From: Lepidurus packardi
Taxonomy: Eukaryota > Arthropoda > Branchiopoda > Notostraca > Triopsidae
DNA: 64,000 bases
Reading direction: 5' to 3'
Assembly: GCA_023053545.1 (NCBI GenBank)
Contig: JAKZAN010000005.1
Location: 7,316,001-7,380,000, forward strand
The first letter of the stretch is position 1; every line of letters begins with the position of its first letter. The notes under the pieces are model-generated. The model had not been told where the DNA came from, did not search any database, and saw nothing but the letters and a program-made list of their open reading frames with translations. Both the position numbers and the translations under genes were made by a program. Below, in pieces: positions 45,201 to 59,148 of the stretch.

Positions 45201-46891
45201 TGATCCTTGGTCTCCTGCGTCTCCGGATCAAGAAGGAAGACAACATTAGATTGGAGAGGGGACTCTCGACGGGCTAATTACGGCAAGCAGACGTCAGCCG
45301 GTGACACTAAGCATGCAGAAAGCGCCGTTTTCCCCTCCTTTTGGCGTTGTTTGTGTCGTTTGGATATAGGCCTATAATGGTATTGGGAACGCCTCGGCCT
45401 TTTGACAGTTGACACCCCCTGCCACGAGATTATGCCAGGCGAATTAGCAATTTAATTAGAGATTCATGAACATGTTTCGCGTCCTGTGCTTGAACGCCAG
45501 CGAAATTTATGTTAAGCTCAAATCTTGGGAAGAGATGGTGCTTCTTGAGCATTTTATGGGCAGCAGCACCCTTAATGAACATGTTTTTCTGCAACCTGGC
45601 ATATGCTATCTGTTCGGTCTCGTGGTGCTATATTTTTCCTCCCCGAAACGACTGCGTTCTCGAAATATGCTTCTGGCTGTGGTTGGTATTGGCTGATATA
45701 AGTGATGAAGCACGTCTCGATGCTTATTATGTACGCAGCTTCCAGTTGGCGTAATCTCGTGTCAGTCCCAGGTAGAACCGATACGTATGGGTCGTGCCAA
45801 CTGCCACGTTTTGAAAACAGGAAAAGCGATGGTGTTTCAATTGAACGTGATTATACTTTACTTGGAGAGCGTGGGAAGCCGTCCGGCAGATTTCCAAACT
45901 CTTGTTATTGTGTGTATTCTAGAAATTGTTTTCAGAGTATGAACGCCTCTCGTTTTTCTCACACGACAATTGAATTGCCACCCTCTACTGCAGTATATTT
46001 TTCAAACTATTTTTTTTTTCGGGGGAAGTTACGAAGAAAAAAATGGTCTTGGATGGGAATTTAATTTATAACTTGGTTCGAAGTACGTGATATAGCTTGG
46101 CCATCAGGGAACTTTGTTTTCCATGAACCCAAGCCGAATTAGATAGAGGACCCAAGTTTAATTGACACTTGAGCGGGAAAAGGTGCTCTGTTCCTTGGAC
46201 CAATGAGAAAGGGGCGAGTTTTAGTTCGGTCTTATTTTCCTAACTTGACAAGATTTATGCTTTTGCTTTTGTTGTAGGACGGCCAAATTCCAATTGTTAG
46301 GTTTGATCCAATCTTTTAAAAGGGGCCAGGTTTAATTATGCAGCAAGGCTCAAAACGCTGCACGCAGCTATAGAGCTCGATACGCTTAATGGTTTAGCAA
46401 CTGTTTTTCGTTCGGTTTGTGATTGGTGATGGGCTCCTTGAGTGGCAAGCACAGAAGGTTGCCCTGGTTAATGAGGTTTCCAACGTGTGTTTAGTCATTA
46501 ACCAACGTTCAAATGGCTCGCCCTGCGTCTTTTCTTTAAATGGAGAGCTACACGGTAATGCCACAGCGAGCAGTACGCTTTGCCCAGGATCCATTACTTA
46601 TTGACAACCCATTCTCGGCCCTTTTTCCCCTCGGTATGCGTCTTAACAGATCGAACAGTTCTGTAATAGGTTACGCCTACTACTACGTCACGACATGGCC
46701 CCTACGCACTCCCCTAGTAATCTTTGGGATATTTAAGGTTCTCTTAGACATTTAACGCGTCACCCTGACCCTTAATTAGCCTCAATTTCAAACATCCCTT
46801 GCTTTTGGCATTCTTTACCTACAAATGTAAGATTTTTTTTCGCTACTTTACATTGCATGTACAATTCGAAGCTTTTCGTGTATGTACTATA

Positions 46892-47072
46892 CAGTACGTT
46901 TAAAAAAACGACTCAAACAAAACGTACTGTCCTAATGGCCCGCTACTTGCGCGTCTGGAAACAGTGCTGCGAATAGCTGTCCATTCGGAACGGCTATTCG
47001 TGTTCCCAGATGCACAGTTGCGGGCCATTAGAACGGTACGCTTTGTTTGGGTCGTTTTTTTTAAACGTACTG
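46892..47072. mobile_element. 181-bp foldback MITE with TA duplication (mariner-like)
   Basis: Both ends read CAGTACGTTTAAAAAAA (left) and its inverse; arms of about 80-85 bp pair across nearly the whole element, including CTAATGGCCCGC near the middle of each arm. It is bordered by TA on both sides (46890-46891 and 47073-47074). TA duplication and CAGT ends fit Tc1/mariner-derived MITEs. There is no coding capacity. Confidence 0.85.
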
Positions 47073-47208
47073 TACATCTATAAAGACGCAACTGTATTTA
47101 ATTCATTATTGAAAATTGTAAAAAAAAAATAAAAGTAAAACAGTTTGTACGGCGTTCCCATTAGGAAACTGTAACATCAGTTCTATATACAATATAGGCA
47201 CTGCTTAT

Positions 47209-47300
47209 TATGATCACAATTATTAGAATCAGCTTAATAGAATCAGCTTAATAGAATCGCTTAATAGAATCAGTATTCACTTGACTAGTATGATCACAAT
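47209..47300. repeat. Mini-satellite framed by a 12-bp direct repeat
   Basis: Four units of about 14 bp (TTAATAGAATCAGC and variants) at 47221-47275. They sit between two identical TATGATCACAAT copies at 47209-47220 and 47289-47300. Confidence 0.8.
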
Positions 47301-47799
47301 AAGCGGCACCAAGGTATTTATTAAAATTGCGAGAATTTTTTTTTAAGTGAAATAAAGATCATGCACTTGATTGTAAGGCTTGTTTACTTTTGTACGAAAC
47401 CTAGGTAGATCTAAACCACGACTTTTCGTTTCTGGTTGCAAATTTTTTGCCTGGCCGACAGCGTTGACTATTGTCCAGGTGCTATCTGTCTTCGCCCACG
47501 ACATGGGGCCTTTGCAGCCCAGTGATCATCATCTTCTTGATTTCCAAATCAGCGTTTTTGGCGAGCTTGACTTTGGTGCAGTGAAAGCGATGAAGGTGGC
47601 TTATTGGGCACTGGGGCAGGAGCATATATAAATTGTTAAACGAAAGGGTAAGATGAAGTTCGGGCTTGCGAGCCCTTTTTGTTCCGAACTCATCGTGTAC
47701 ACGCGCCCCCAACAAGTGGAGTCGCAGTTGGACTTTATGCATGATTGTTGTTCGTAAAAGGCGGATATCTCCAAAGACAGCAGGGTTTTCTTTCTTGAT

Positions 47800-47818
47800 C
47801 CCCCCCCCCCCCCCCCCC
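47800..47818. repeat. Poly-C run
   Basis: Nineteen C residues followed by T6. One of three long C runs in the right third of the window. Confidence 0.9.
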
Positions 47819-49033
47819 TTTTTGACTAAAGCATCGTGACCTTTGCGTCTCCCTCTTGATAATATTCTGCTTCGCTTTTGGTCCGCGGTTATCCCTTGGT
47901 CCGGCACCGTAAACCGTGGTAAAATGGTTAAGACTCCCCTCCATGATTATTATTGAAAGGGCGTCCTCGTAACAATTTATGATCCAGGAGTTTCAACTGG
48001 TTGCCTATTTCTTTTCGTCCCTTATATTTTGCTTAAGAAGTTCCATCCCTTATGCTAAAGCACCGCACAGTACTTTGTTCTTTTTTCCCCTTAACGCATG
48101 GAATATATTTTTTTAAACAAAAATAAATACGGAGTTGCTGCTCCTGCTATACGTTTCTGGTTTCATATAAAACTCCCCCAGCGGCTCATTTGCATAGGTA
48201 ATAGCATAGTGGACCTGGACGCAGGTCCCTAACTTTTTTTTCCCTTCCAATTTTAAGAATGTATAAGCAGTTTGCCTATACCACAAGGTTACCGTCACAC
48301 GAGCATTTCTGAATTTACAATGTGAAATGTTTCATTGTTTTTCTATAGCGAATACTATGAACTGTCTTGGATGGAGAAACAGATGTACAACGGACAAATT
48401 TGGATGGCGCACTCTAGACGGGGGTAACGGGGCAAAACGACTCCAATATGCTGTCTTGCTTATGGGGTAAACAAGTGTTTTCGTTCAAAAAGTCATCCAT
48501 CGTCCTATAGGACTTGCAGTGCGGAGAGGGCCATTAGCAAGTTATGAGTTGGGGCGAAGAGAGGAACAGGGTTTCCGCATGTGATCTTTTCTCTTTGGCC
48601 ATCAACATCGGCAGATATGGACCCTCAGCGGGACTCACTGTTGACAACACCATAAGAAAGATGGTTTTCCTTGTGCTTTTCCAGATCTTGCAGGTACACA
48701 TTAATGCTTGCCTTAATGTTGCTTAGACCCAATCTAAAGATTCTGCTATCATAACGCTAATGGTCTGGCCGATTTCGTAGCTAGGTTGTAATTGAGGATT
48801 ATTTGAGAGTTTGGTATAAACGTTTCAAATGAGGAGCAATTAAAACTTCGTATGGGAAGTCTGCAATCTGTTTTCCTGCACTTAATTTTATTACGAGAGC
48901 GAAATTGTAATACTTTGCTATTACGAGTCTGTAAATAGCTTCTTCGTCATATTTGTGTGTACTTAGACACACGTAACGGTCTAGCGAACGTTTTTATCCC
49001 CACGCTACCTGCAAGCAAGAATCGAGGAATTTT

Positions 49034-49245
49034 CTAACTATTCAAGTCGTTGTCCACTACAGTGAAGCTTGTACGTCCAAGTTTCGAACGTATTTTGCCG
49101 TTGGTCTCCATAGCTTCCATGACAAAGTAAGAATCGAAGGATTCTTGTTGTCTGGTATTATAGCTAAACTGTGCTGTGGCCGTAAACGTTGTTGTTACTG
49201 AGCCGCCACCAGTAAACAATGGATGAGCGTTGGCCTTGCGAATCT
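49034..49245 (-). CDS. Orphan terminal-exon-like ORF (uncertain)
   Basis: A minus-strand frame with balanced composition unlike the surrounding DNA: IRKANAHPLFTGGGSVTTTF, then TATAQFSYNTRQQESFDSYF, VMEAMETNGKIRSKLGRTSF and TVVDNDLNS followed by a stop. A possible acceptor (AATGAG) lies at its start. No family is recognised and no partner exon was found in either direction. Confidence 0.35.
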
Positions 49246-52200
49246 CATTAGTTTTAATTGAATTGTTGAGTTTTTATAGCACTGGCATTTGCAGTTTGAA
49301 AAAGTTGTGCAGAGGAGCAATATAAGCAAAACATAATCCTGACTAGTCTTTGGTTACAGGAACCGAGCACGAGAGACTGCATAGGAGGATCATGTTAAGA
49401 GAGATTCATGGGTATGGTCGTATCATGGAAATGAGAAGGACGGAGTTTCGTGACTAGTTGGAGCCATAGCTGCGTGCATAGCTGTGGTCAATATCAGACT
49501 ATTGGATGCGAATGACGTTTTGTTCAACCTTAAGAGTGCATTCGGCTTTGTCCGCAGTCCACCTTCTTCTTATCACATGAAGTTGAGAGGATTTACGACT
49601 CAACACTTCAAGGGGTTATCATTATGGTATTCCCTAGAAAAAGTCCCTTTGCTCAGACGCTTAATACTTTCTAACAAACACGGATGCGTATATTGATGAA
49701 CATGAAAAGAGCATAAGCAAAAAAGCGTAACAGTGTCGTTATTTTGTTTTTAGGCGAATAACGTGTCACAAAAAGCACCGCCTCCTTCTTCAGCTTAGGC
49801 ATCGGTAAGAAAAACATTACTAGTTTTGTCATGCAAATCAGACACTTAAAAAAGCAGCCAAGTCTCGTTTCTGTCAAGGTTTTAAATAATAGGGAAAAAG
49901 TTTATCCTTGTCTCAACCGTCCCATCGCCAAGTCGTCCCCAAATGGTAATTTTGATGTTTTGCGCTCAACATGCGTAACTGTAAAACAAAACAAAAAAAC
50001 ATTCGTGGTTGTTGTTCAACAACTGGAACAAGTTTCTATTTTTCGGCATACATTTTCCTCTCTTCTCTCTTTTATTTACTGGCATCGAAAGGTAAGAAGT
50101 TCTCAGTTGGGGTCCTTTCCTGTCCCTTGTCATCAAACCTGTAGGGTGGCTTTATAATGTGACACGTGCGACGCCACGCGGCAAGTCTGCATGTCTATGC
50201 GCAGTGTGTGCAGCTCCCCTACTGCTTTTCTTGACTCCAACTACACTCAGCACGCTTTTTGGCGACAATACTACGATTCCCCCTTACAAGTTTTTACTGG
50301 AGATAAGTATGCGAATAATAAGGTACAGCGCGAGTTCTAGAGGGACCGGGGGACGTCTAAGAGACTCTTGTAAGTATATACAAACGCAGTGTGCACACCT
50401 GTTTGGATATCTTGGGGAGATAACAAAGGCCTCGTCCCGCGTGCAGGGTTTTCTACGAGTTGTTCGCTCTTGAGCAGGTTCTTGAGTCCAAAGGAGATGC
50501 AGAAGAGGGCGGAGAGAGAAGTGCTGAGGCTTTCCAAGTAGTCGTTTGTCATTGGAACTTGTCGTGCAGACCGAGGCAAGGGGATGATGATGAGGAACTC
50601 TACTTTGCATTGCTAAAATGGGGCGTTGAAAATGGACGAGGATTATAGCGTTCGAAGCTTGGGCCATGGAGCTGTATTTTATATATTTTATACGGAAGAT
50701 AGCCACAAGACATTGCCACTAAACAGCGACCATGCGGCCATGGCACAAACGCATTTTTTATCGCCTTCTCGGCCATTTTTCTTCCTAATGAATCAGATAT
50801 TCTCCATTGATATCTTACCCGAGAAGAAATAATGTACAATGCGAGACTTGAGCATTAGATTGAACGTAACTTCCCAAACGATTCAAATAATTTCATTGGC
50901 GGGAAAAAGAAAGTAACGAGAAATAAAGGTAATCAAATGCTTGCGTCACGGTAAACAAAAGCCTGCACCTGTGCATCCTTCCAATCCCCGTTTTTTTTTT
51001 TTTTTTTTTTTTTAATTTTTGGACAAGCCACTAGCGTATGGAAACAAAAAGAAGAGATAAAATTGACTTAGATATAAAAGTCTTTTTTTATTAACAGCTT
51101 TGCTCTTTTTGGGACGTGGGCATCTCCGGGAGATGCGTTTTGGTGATTAAAAGCTGTGGGAGAAGTTGGCAGTCTGGGACAATGAGCGTGACTAGATGCG
51201 ATCCGATCCACCTTTGATGAAGCTTTTCCAGCCCGGCTGGAGACTTGTGCCGTTTAATAAGAAGCCCTTGAGCCCATACCTAATCCTTTTTTCTTAACAC
51301 ACGGATGGAATTTTGACATAAATTTTTACCTGAACTTGTGTAGGTACCTTCCGTTTTTCGTACGAAAAGCGTGGGTTGGCTGAGTTAATCCAGAAGTGAT
51401 ACCCACTACTGCGGATGCGTTTGTACGGTTTGTGGGCGTTTTTCGTTTAAACTTTGGCAGAGAACAAAGCTTGAAAGCGATGCGTAGGCAGCTGCTGGAA
51501 ATAGGCAGCTTAGTTTGGTATGCAAGGTTGTTAAAGGTGCAGTTATATACGACATTACCACCACCACCAGCGTGAAGAAAAGGAAGAAAATTGCTCAGTT
51601 TAAAGCTTTCGGTATTGATGCTTGGTGGTTCCGCTTGGATGCTTCGGAGCTACTGACATTTAGCAATAAAAACGTTGGAGCCAAACAGAAAACTTCACCA
51701 AAAAAAGCCACCTACTGCGTGCTGTATTATGATGCTCATTTTTTTTCGCGTTTTCAAGATACCCTCCAAGAAGCTATGATCTTGATGAGGAAGACCTGCT
51801 CAGGGTCCAATTGTTTACGCTCAAGGGTCGTTTTGGACAACGACAGTGCCGCAGCCACCCCGAAAATTCTCGACTTCGAATAGTAATTTTTCAATTATTC
51901 TCCAATTATGGCTCCGAGCTATACGTTTTCGAACATCCCAGAAATTTCCAATGCCATTTGATTGATGACTTTTCCAAGTCCGGAGAACTCTTGTCTTTAA
52001 GCTTTTTCTGCCGACTTTTCATTGTTGACCTTCTGGAAAGGTTCTCAACGATGAATTTTTCGAGGGATGGAATTAGTACGTTTCGTTCAATTTAACAATG
52101 AATTTCAGGTTGCAAGGGTCATTAGTTGTTGAATATTTCTCAATTGGCGAGAAATGTCCAACAACAACTTACCAAAATAAAAATAAAAAAATAAGGAGCT

Positions 52201-55200
52201 AAAAGGTAGCACGGAGTCTTTTTTTTTTTTTTTTTTTTTTTGGCAGGGGGCACAGCAGCAACGTTTTACGGCAGTTTCGGTTAATACGACTCATTTTGTA
52301 GTGACACGCAAATGACTGGGCTCGAGTCTCTGGTGTGTGCTACGGGAACGCGTGCAAACAACAACAGAGGAGGAGGATTTTCCGAGTTCTCAAAAATTTC
52401 ACGGAACGCTTTGGATTACTATGACAGTCGCAGAAAAATGTACATCACAAAGGCCGGCGAACTAATTGGAGGGCTTCCTTTTAAGCCCCAGAAACGAAGA
52501 AGGCTTTTCTCCCCCCCCCCCCCCCCTCCCCAAAAAAAAAGAAACGCAACAATGTAAAGATGTCGTGCGCCAAGCTTGCCGGAACGCATGCGTCTTGTTA
52601 TTTAACTCATTTAATACCGAGTTTCATCCCGGAACCTGCCTGTTATACGACTCTTGGGCAGTTTGGAAAGTCACGACTTTGGAACCTTGGCGTGACAATA
52701 GATCAGATCGAGCTCTCCGAAGTCGCCTGCGTTGCAACCTTAATTACCCGGCAGAAAATAAGGAATGAGGCAAGTATGATGACATTCATCATCCCAACGC
52801 CCACGGACCTGTCACAATCTAGAAACCGCGCCATAGTTCAAATTTCCGACAATTGCTCATCTGAAGATTCGTCGCGATTTCTGATTCCCAAAACTGCTCA
52901 AAATGAGAAAATAAAGAAAGTCTGGTAAATGGAACAAAAAAGAGGAAGGTTGAGTCAAGCCAGGTGGTCAACCGAATGGGTAGAGAGCCATCACCAAGTT
53001 AATATGCATTTACAAGTTGATGAAACGTCCGTCATTGGAACATATGTTGTGTAACAATGCAGATTTATTCTTGCGGGGAGCAAGCTTATATGGATCCCCG
53101 AGTTGCTAAAAAGGATTTCTTCTTCGTTTTTTTTCCCCTTTTTACTATTATTTTGGTATCCGTCTGTTGCAGAAGTTTTTTTTTATTTCTTTTTTTGGAG
53201 GTGGTGTCAGTGGAGCAGGGGGCCATAGGTCGTAAATTCTGGTCACCATAGCGTAGAGGGTCCAACCCTAATTAACCTGTAGCCACAAGAGTATAATAGG
53301 AAATTGCAAGTATGCAACTTGAGGGTCAAACAAGTTTTCCCAATTTATGAGTCCTCCTGGACTGTTTGGTTTTATTTCTATTGTCTTTTTTGGCGATTTA
53401 CAAGTATATGGGACGAGGGACTGCTTTAATTACGCATCTGTTTTGGGATGGTTTTTAATGGGCCAGGCAGGCTGAAACCCAAAAGTTTGATGAAGGAAAA
53501 AAAGCGTCATGCCCATCCCATTCCAAAATTTCGCATCCAATCCGATCTGCCGTGACCATGTTGGACGCAAAGAAATAAAAGTCCTCCAGAACGTGAGCAG
53601 CTATGGGGATGGCCCCTTATGTTATTAAGAAGACTTCGGCTATACATCAGATCATTTATCAAAGATTCCATCTGCATTTCGGTTGGCTCGTATCTCTGAG
53701 CCCCAGCTAAAGGTCTCCTTTCGGACGTTTGGGGGCCTGCCCGCCTGGGCCTTGCGTGGACATCCATTTCATGAGCCGTACGAGGGAAAACGTTAACGTA
53801 AGCGGGAAAACAAAAAAAACAAAACAACAGGCCAAGAATGTAATTATAATCCAAGGGAAGAAAAAAGTTTTATCAGATTCGGGAGAATGGGCGATTATAA
53901 CTCGCGCAAGTCCACGGAGGACATGTTTGATGGCTGAACGTTTTTTTCTATAACAAGTTCTGTTGGCCATTACGAGACGGTATAAGACATATGCTGAAGC
54001 CATTTCAAGGCAGGTTTTGTGCAGGGGAAAAAAAAGAGAAAATAATAGCGAAAAGAAGGGATGGAGAGTTGAGTCGGGTCGAGGCGGGGTATTAACGTGC
54101 ATGAGAGGAGGAGGAGAGAGGGACAGTGGCGATCACCCCCATGATCATAACTCAGGTCGCCGCCCGCTGGCTGGCACAGCAAATTATCCTTTGTCTTGGG
54201 GGCCCGTACATAATTTTATGTCATATGCCCGATCCGAGACGTAAAAGGACTGGAGGATACATACCTCTTTGAAGTTTTTATATGCTGCCATGCAACATCC
54301 ACATGGCAACCAGCCCTTTTTCGTTTCGGGGTCCCTCTTGAATATTTAGCAAACGACAGCAACGCCCTCTGCTTCCCTTTCTCTTATTTTTTCATTATTT
54401 ATAATTTATTTTTGGAGCTTTTATTTATTTTTCGGTACATTTTAAGTTTTAGGTTTTATAAAGAGGCTTAATGATAATTTAGAACTTTGCAAGGTACTTT
54501 TGGGTAGGAAAATTGGACCTTTGGGGGATTTGAAGGTTGCGAGTGACTCTTTGGCGCGCTATTCAAAGTTTGCTTGGATCTTGGAGGCGACTTTTTATGC
54601 GATGAAAGATGGTGATAAGGACTGAGTGGGCTTCCTTCTTCTGTGTTTGGATTATGGTCACGCTATTAAAGAGTGCCCCAGACTGTGCCGGGGTCTTTTT
54701 TCTGTTTTGTGTTGCATGGTGAGCCCCAAAAGTCGGTTCGCTCCCTTACTCCCGGAATTTTTGCCTTGGGAGAGTCTTCGGTGATGATGATGGTCGTGCA
54801 GCAATGCAATGGTCAGCCAATAAGTTGCCGTTCCGGAGTTAGTTGTCTAGGCGGTCGCCACAGCCGCAGACTCTGGGACCTTGTTAAAAATTTATAGGAT
54901 TCATTACAACGACACAGCAGGGAGTCGAAAACCCATGTAACCAAACGGCAGATGGAAATTTCCTTGCTGCAACTCATACACAGAACTTTCTGGGAGTGCG
55001 AGATAAACCTTCTCTATATACTGCGGGTTGAAATTGTATGCGTTGGAGGTTGCAGTCCGCATACGAAGCTCCCTCGTTGACATCACAATGGTATTACTAC
55101 CCTGCGCAGTTATAGCTTTTCATTGCGGTGGAAGAAATGGGCAGTAAAAAGCCGAAGCGTAAAACTCTAGTGTTTTTTTTTCTTTGTGGCTATGCTGATG

Positions 55201-57255
55201 GACCAAGACAGTGAGATGAGCGCGCGGGGCTTGTGTTTTTCGAGCTCAAGCTTGGTTTTATATCTGTAATCAAGCTTTGCAGCTTGTGGAAAAGAGGGAA
55301 AATATAGCCTTTCCATTTGTGGGGGATCATCAACGCCTTTTTCTAACCCCCCTTTTTTCTTTCTTTTTTAATGTATGGGTGTGTGTATCACGAGGGACTC
55401 GGGAGCAGCGGATCCCGAGTTTTCCACTCGATTATCGGAAGTGATCGGGGCTTTACACGCCAGCAAAGTGCTGACGTCAGGACGTCCATTTTTCTTAGCC
55501 TTTCCCAACAGAAAAAGAGGATGTTGTTTGAAGAATGGCTCGCGTGGATTTAACAACAAGGACCCCCCTGCATTGGACGCTTTGTCATGGAAAATATGGT
55601 GTCCGGCCTGAGAATATGCTTGGGATGAGGGTTACGTTACGGTAACTGGAGCTAGCATAGAACTTTGAGGGAATAGTTGTTGTTGGAAGAGGGGAAAAGG
55701 TGCTAGCAACAGAGCAGGGTTGCATTGTTTCGTTTTTGGGGTTCATGATTGCCATTTCCAAAGCGGTTCGTGGCACTAATTATAGAGACAAAACCCAAGA
55801 GTTAAAAGGACCTGAAAAACCTGCACGCGTAGGAGCCTTTTGGCATTTACCTTCTTTTCATGCTATTCCAGGAAGCTTTGACAGTGGATTTATCAATGTT
55901 GTAAGACTGCTTTAGCTTTGGGGGAGGTTAATTGATGTTGTATTCATGAGACGCCCATTTAATGCAACGAGCTTAGGACGACGATTTGTTCACTGTGACA
56001 ATTTATACAGACTCGGGGCCGTGCATTGAGAGATGAGGCTTTTCAATATTTTTGGCGCGCAACGCGGGAAACTAAAAAATAGCGTGTACAAGAGCCACTC
56101 CTCGAATTTGTCCCATTCTAACGAGCTTTTAAGCAAAAGGTTGGAGCTGGGTAGCGTGATGTCATTTAGTTTCTGATTGTATCTTTTAATTTTAGGATTC
56201 TCTTGCTTTCTTGCGTGTTTTGCTTCAAGAAAGTTCCGGAAATGAGCTAAGTAGGGTTTGGCCCATGGTCAAATAACTCATAGGCTGGGTGTTTCGAACG
56301 TTTTTAATCGTTTTCTAGCCTTGTCGTTTTCCCAGTCCTTCAGCCTACGAATCCAAGGATTCTAGAATTATTTTGACCGTGTAAGCCCCCCTTCCTCTTG
56401 TCACGTCACAGTTGAGTTTGTTTCCCAGACAGTGCGGATTTTCGAACGTTTTTAGTTAGCGTATCTCGTCAGCGATTCCGTTCAGCCCTTAACCTACAGT
56501 TTCGCCTTTCGTTTAATCATATTCACATTGCTGAGTCAGTTTTTAAAGGAAGATCATTGCGTAACTCGCCTTCAGACTGGAAACGAGATTAAAACGTAAA
56601 TTAGTTCTTGACAGTTCAACATGCATTTTGATTAGCATACAATTACATTCATTTCGTGGTACTATATAGCTGCCAGCGCCAAAATTTGAACGTTTTCCTT
56701 TTCTAGCTTTGGTCTGTTACACTCCCATCCCTGACACAATTCGAAGGAATTTTTTTTCTAACTTACCACTCATATATTATTATTATTTTTATAATTTTGT
56801 CATCACTGGAAAGTATCTAGTCTAAGTGTTAGCTAAAGCCATATATGTATTGTATAATCTAAATATTTATTTATTATTTTATCAAAGTAATTTTCAAATA
56901 TTTTTGTCATCAACGCGTTTGTCATCCTTACCACTGTTCTACATACAAAATTATACTAGCTAACCGTGCAGTGCTAACAAATTCTTCGTAATTTAACAAT
57001 TAAATACAAGGTGGTGTCCTTAGTATGTCAGCATCGTGTTATAAAATTACAATTGCAAATTTGTGTATTACAATATAAGGGAATAAATTATAGACAATTT
57101 ACGACAGAAATATTTAAAAAATACAATTAGACAATTGTAATATTACAGTATAAGTACATCCTTTGTAGGCAGTTTACTACAGAAATGTGTAAACTTCCAG
57201 AACAAATATTTGTATTCCAGTACTCCATTAGTATCAGTATATTCCATTATTATTG

Positions 57256-57276
57256 TTATTTTATTATTATTATTAC

Positions 57277-57341
<65 letters not shown>
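57256..57341. repeat. (ATT)n trinucleotide microsatellite
   Basis: About 28 units with one early interruption (ACT). It lies in a locally very AT-rich segment (56,760-57,345). Open frames made only of Tyr or Asn across it are artefacts. Confidence 0.95.
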
Positions 57342-57342
<1 letters not shown>

Positions 57343-58292
57343 AGTAAGTATTCCAGAATGACCTTACAATTGAAAGTTGTGGTACCAATATATGCCATCA
57401 AATATTGTAAAAGTGTAACCATTTTTCAGTGTATTTTATATAGCAATTAAAATGGCGAAGGTTCGTCGAAATTGCTACATCAACACAATTAACAGGGTTG
57501 GAAAGGGTTCACGAGCTTCACGTTAGGACATTCCTCTTCTTCCCTCTCTTATTGGCTAGCTGCAGACTGGTTTTGCTAGCAAGTTCTCGGAACGCTTTGT
57601 CGTTTCATTGTTGCAGTTGCCGGGAAGACCGTCATGTAAGATACAATCTCGGTCCAATGCAGAACCCGAGTCGCCTCCAAATGCTTAACATAATGTTTAT
57701 TATTGCTTCGCTCCTCTTCAGGCTCTTTTCCACCTTGGATCGTATACACCTTAAAGGTTGACACCCCAATCTTGGTCTTCTACCTGAGTAGGCGAGTCTA
57801 GCTGGTGTATTCAACTTGATGGATGGTCTTTATAGAAGAAAAAAATTTCGGAACTGCCAGAAAGACCTTGTGGTCCCGGGACGATTATTTAAGGAAAAAG
57901 GGGCCACCACTATTAAAAGAAAGATTTTTTCTTTATGATGGGACCCGATCTATGCGTGAAAAATTGGTTGTCCAGGCCCCCAAAGTTCTGATACGGCCTG
58001 AGCTGTGCGTATTGAAATATCGTAAAAAAAGCGAACCCACGGTTTCTTAAAAATCATGGTATAAAGTTGTTCTATAGCTGCGGGGAGGGTGGTAAGAAGT
58101 ATATATATAGGAGAAAATGCTGCTGGAGGTCTTTAATTACGGGTGGAGCGATGGTCGCCGTAATAACCCGTCAGGTGGAAATGGATCGGTCGCCGGAATA
58201 TCCAGCTTCATCGATCAATCTCACAAGGTCGCCTCATTCGCTTCTTCGCCAGGCTTTCGCTTCTACGCCGGGCCATTTTCTTGTCTGTTGTC

Positions 58293-58317
58293 TCTGGGGG
58301 GAGAAACTCCCCCCAGA
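58293..58317. repeat. G-run/C-run perfect hairpin
   Basis: TCTGGGGGGAG, loop AAA, CTCCCCCCAGA: an 11-bp perfect stem with six G:C pairs in a row. Confidence 0.85.
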
Positions 58318-59148
58318 TACATTCTTGAGGCAGAAACTTGAGCTTCTTGCAATTTTATTGTGTACAGCCGAATGTCTTTAGAAGTTCTGAAAGCCTTCAT
58401 ATATTTCCACGAAACTTAACGACTCCCACCTTCTTTGGCACCTGCAATGATGAGCGCATTCTTTCTGGAGCATAATATATTGACAATCGAAGGTTGAATC
58501 CGCACTTAATAACGCACTGGATTTTTTTCGTGTGCCAAAATCTTTTCCTTCTTTGTGTCTTATGATGGTAGAAAGAGTGTGCTTGACAACGAGAACAAAA
58601 GGGTATTTATCGCTTATCGTGGTTTATGCAAATGAAGCCCTGTGTTGGGGTTAGCTCATTTAAAAACGCAAAATCTTTATTCGACAGAAAGAAAAGCAAA
58701 AAATAGAAGCAAAAGATACTGAGCACGCGGGTATATGTTGAAGTGTATATAGAAGAAGTCCGATAAGCTGTTAAAGGTGCATGTATTGTCCCAAGGACAA
58801 AAGCGTTACCAAAAAGGGTTTATTTTTATGTTGATATGCTGCCCAGTCTGCTGCTTCTGCTGTTGCTTTTTTTTTATTTTATTTTTTTTTTCACAGGAAG
58901 AGCCATAGTTGGGTTTGGGGGTGATTAGAATGGGTCCGGTAGGTCTTTATGGGTGGGCCGTGTGCTGCTATTATGCAGCGTCTCGTACTGAAAAGCCATC
59001 GCCAGTATTGAAGAACACTGATTTATGACAAAATTGTAGCTCTCTTTCTTGGTACATATCTGGGAATTGTGAACAGATTTCGGTTCCAAGGATCGTTCTT
59101 GACCAACCAAAAATTTTAAAAAATTTTCGAAACCAGAATCAGAAATTC

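Larger units (their letters stand above)
41450..46891. other. Gene-poor region, left part
   Basis: Apart from the ~82-bp duplication and the orphan exon, no gene is recognised. Open frames here are short, lack family resemblance and show no splice partners. A (TG)n run lies at about 44923-44947. Many TAAT-type homeodomain-like cores occur (e.g. AATTAATTA, TTTAATTAG) but that is expected in AT-rich DNA. Confidence 0.45.
47073..56750. other. Gene-poor region, middle part
   Basis: No gene recognised apart from the uncertain exon at 49034-49245. Contains T23 runs at 50991-51013 and 52219-52241 and a C-rich run at 52511-52530 followed by A9. A minus frame at 53507-53854 has a hydrophobic start and dibasic residues but no ATG upstream of the hydrophobic part and no family match. 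Confidence 0.4.

Noticed and set aside
51515..51883. 122-codon plus frame
   Set aside because: No recognisable domain, and it lies in low-complexity AT-rich DNA; likely a random open frame.
53507..53854. Minus-strand 115-aa frame with hydrophobic start, dibasic sites and RYEPT (proctolin is RYLPT)
   Set aside because: No ATG before the hydrophobic stretch, the residue is Glu not Leu, and there is no cleavage context; treated as chance.
57143..57450. Long Tyr/Asn homopolymer proteins on both strands
   Set aside because: They are translations of the (ATT)n microsatellite, with no start context or splice signals.
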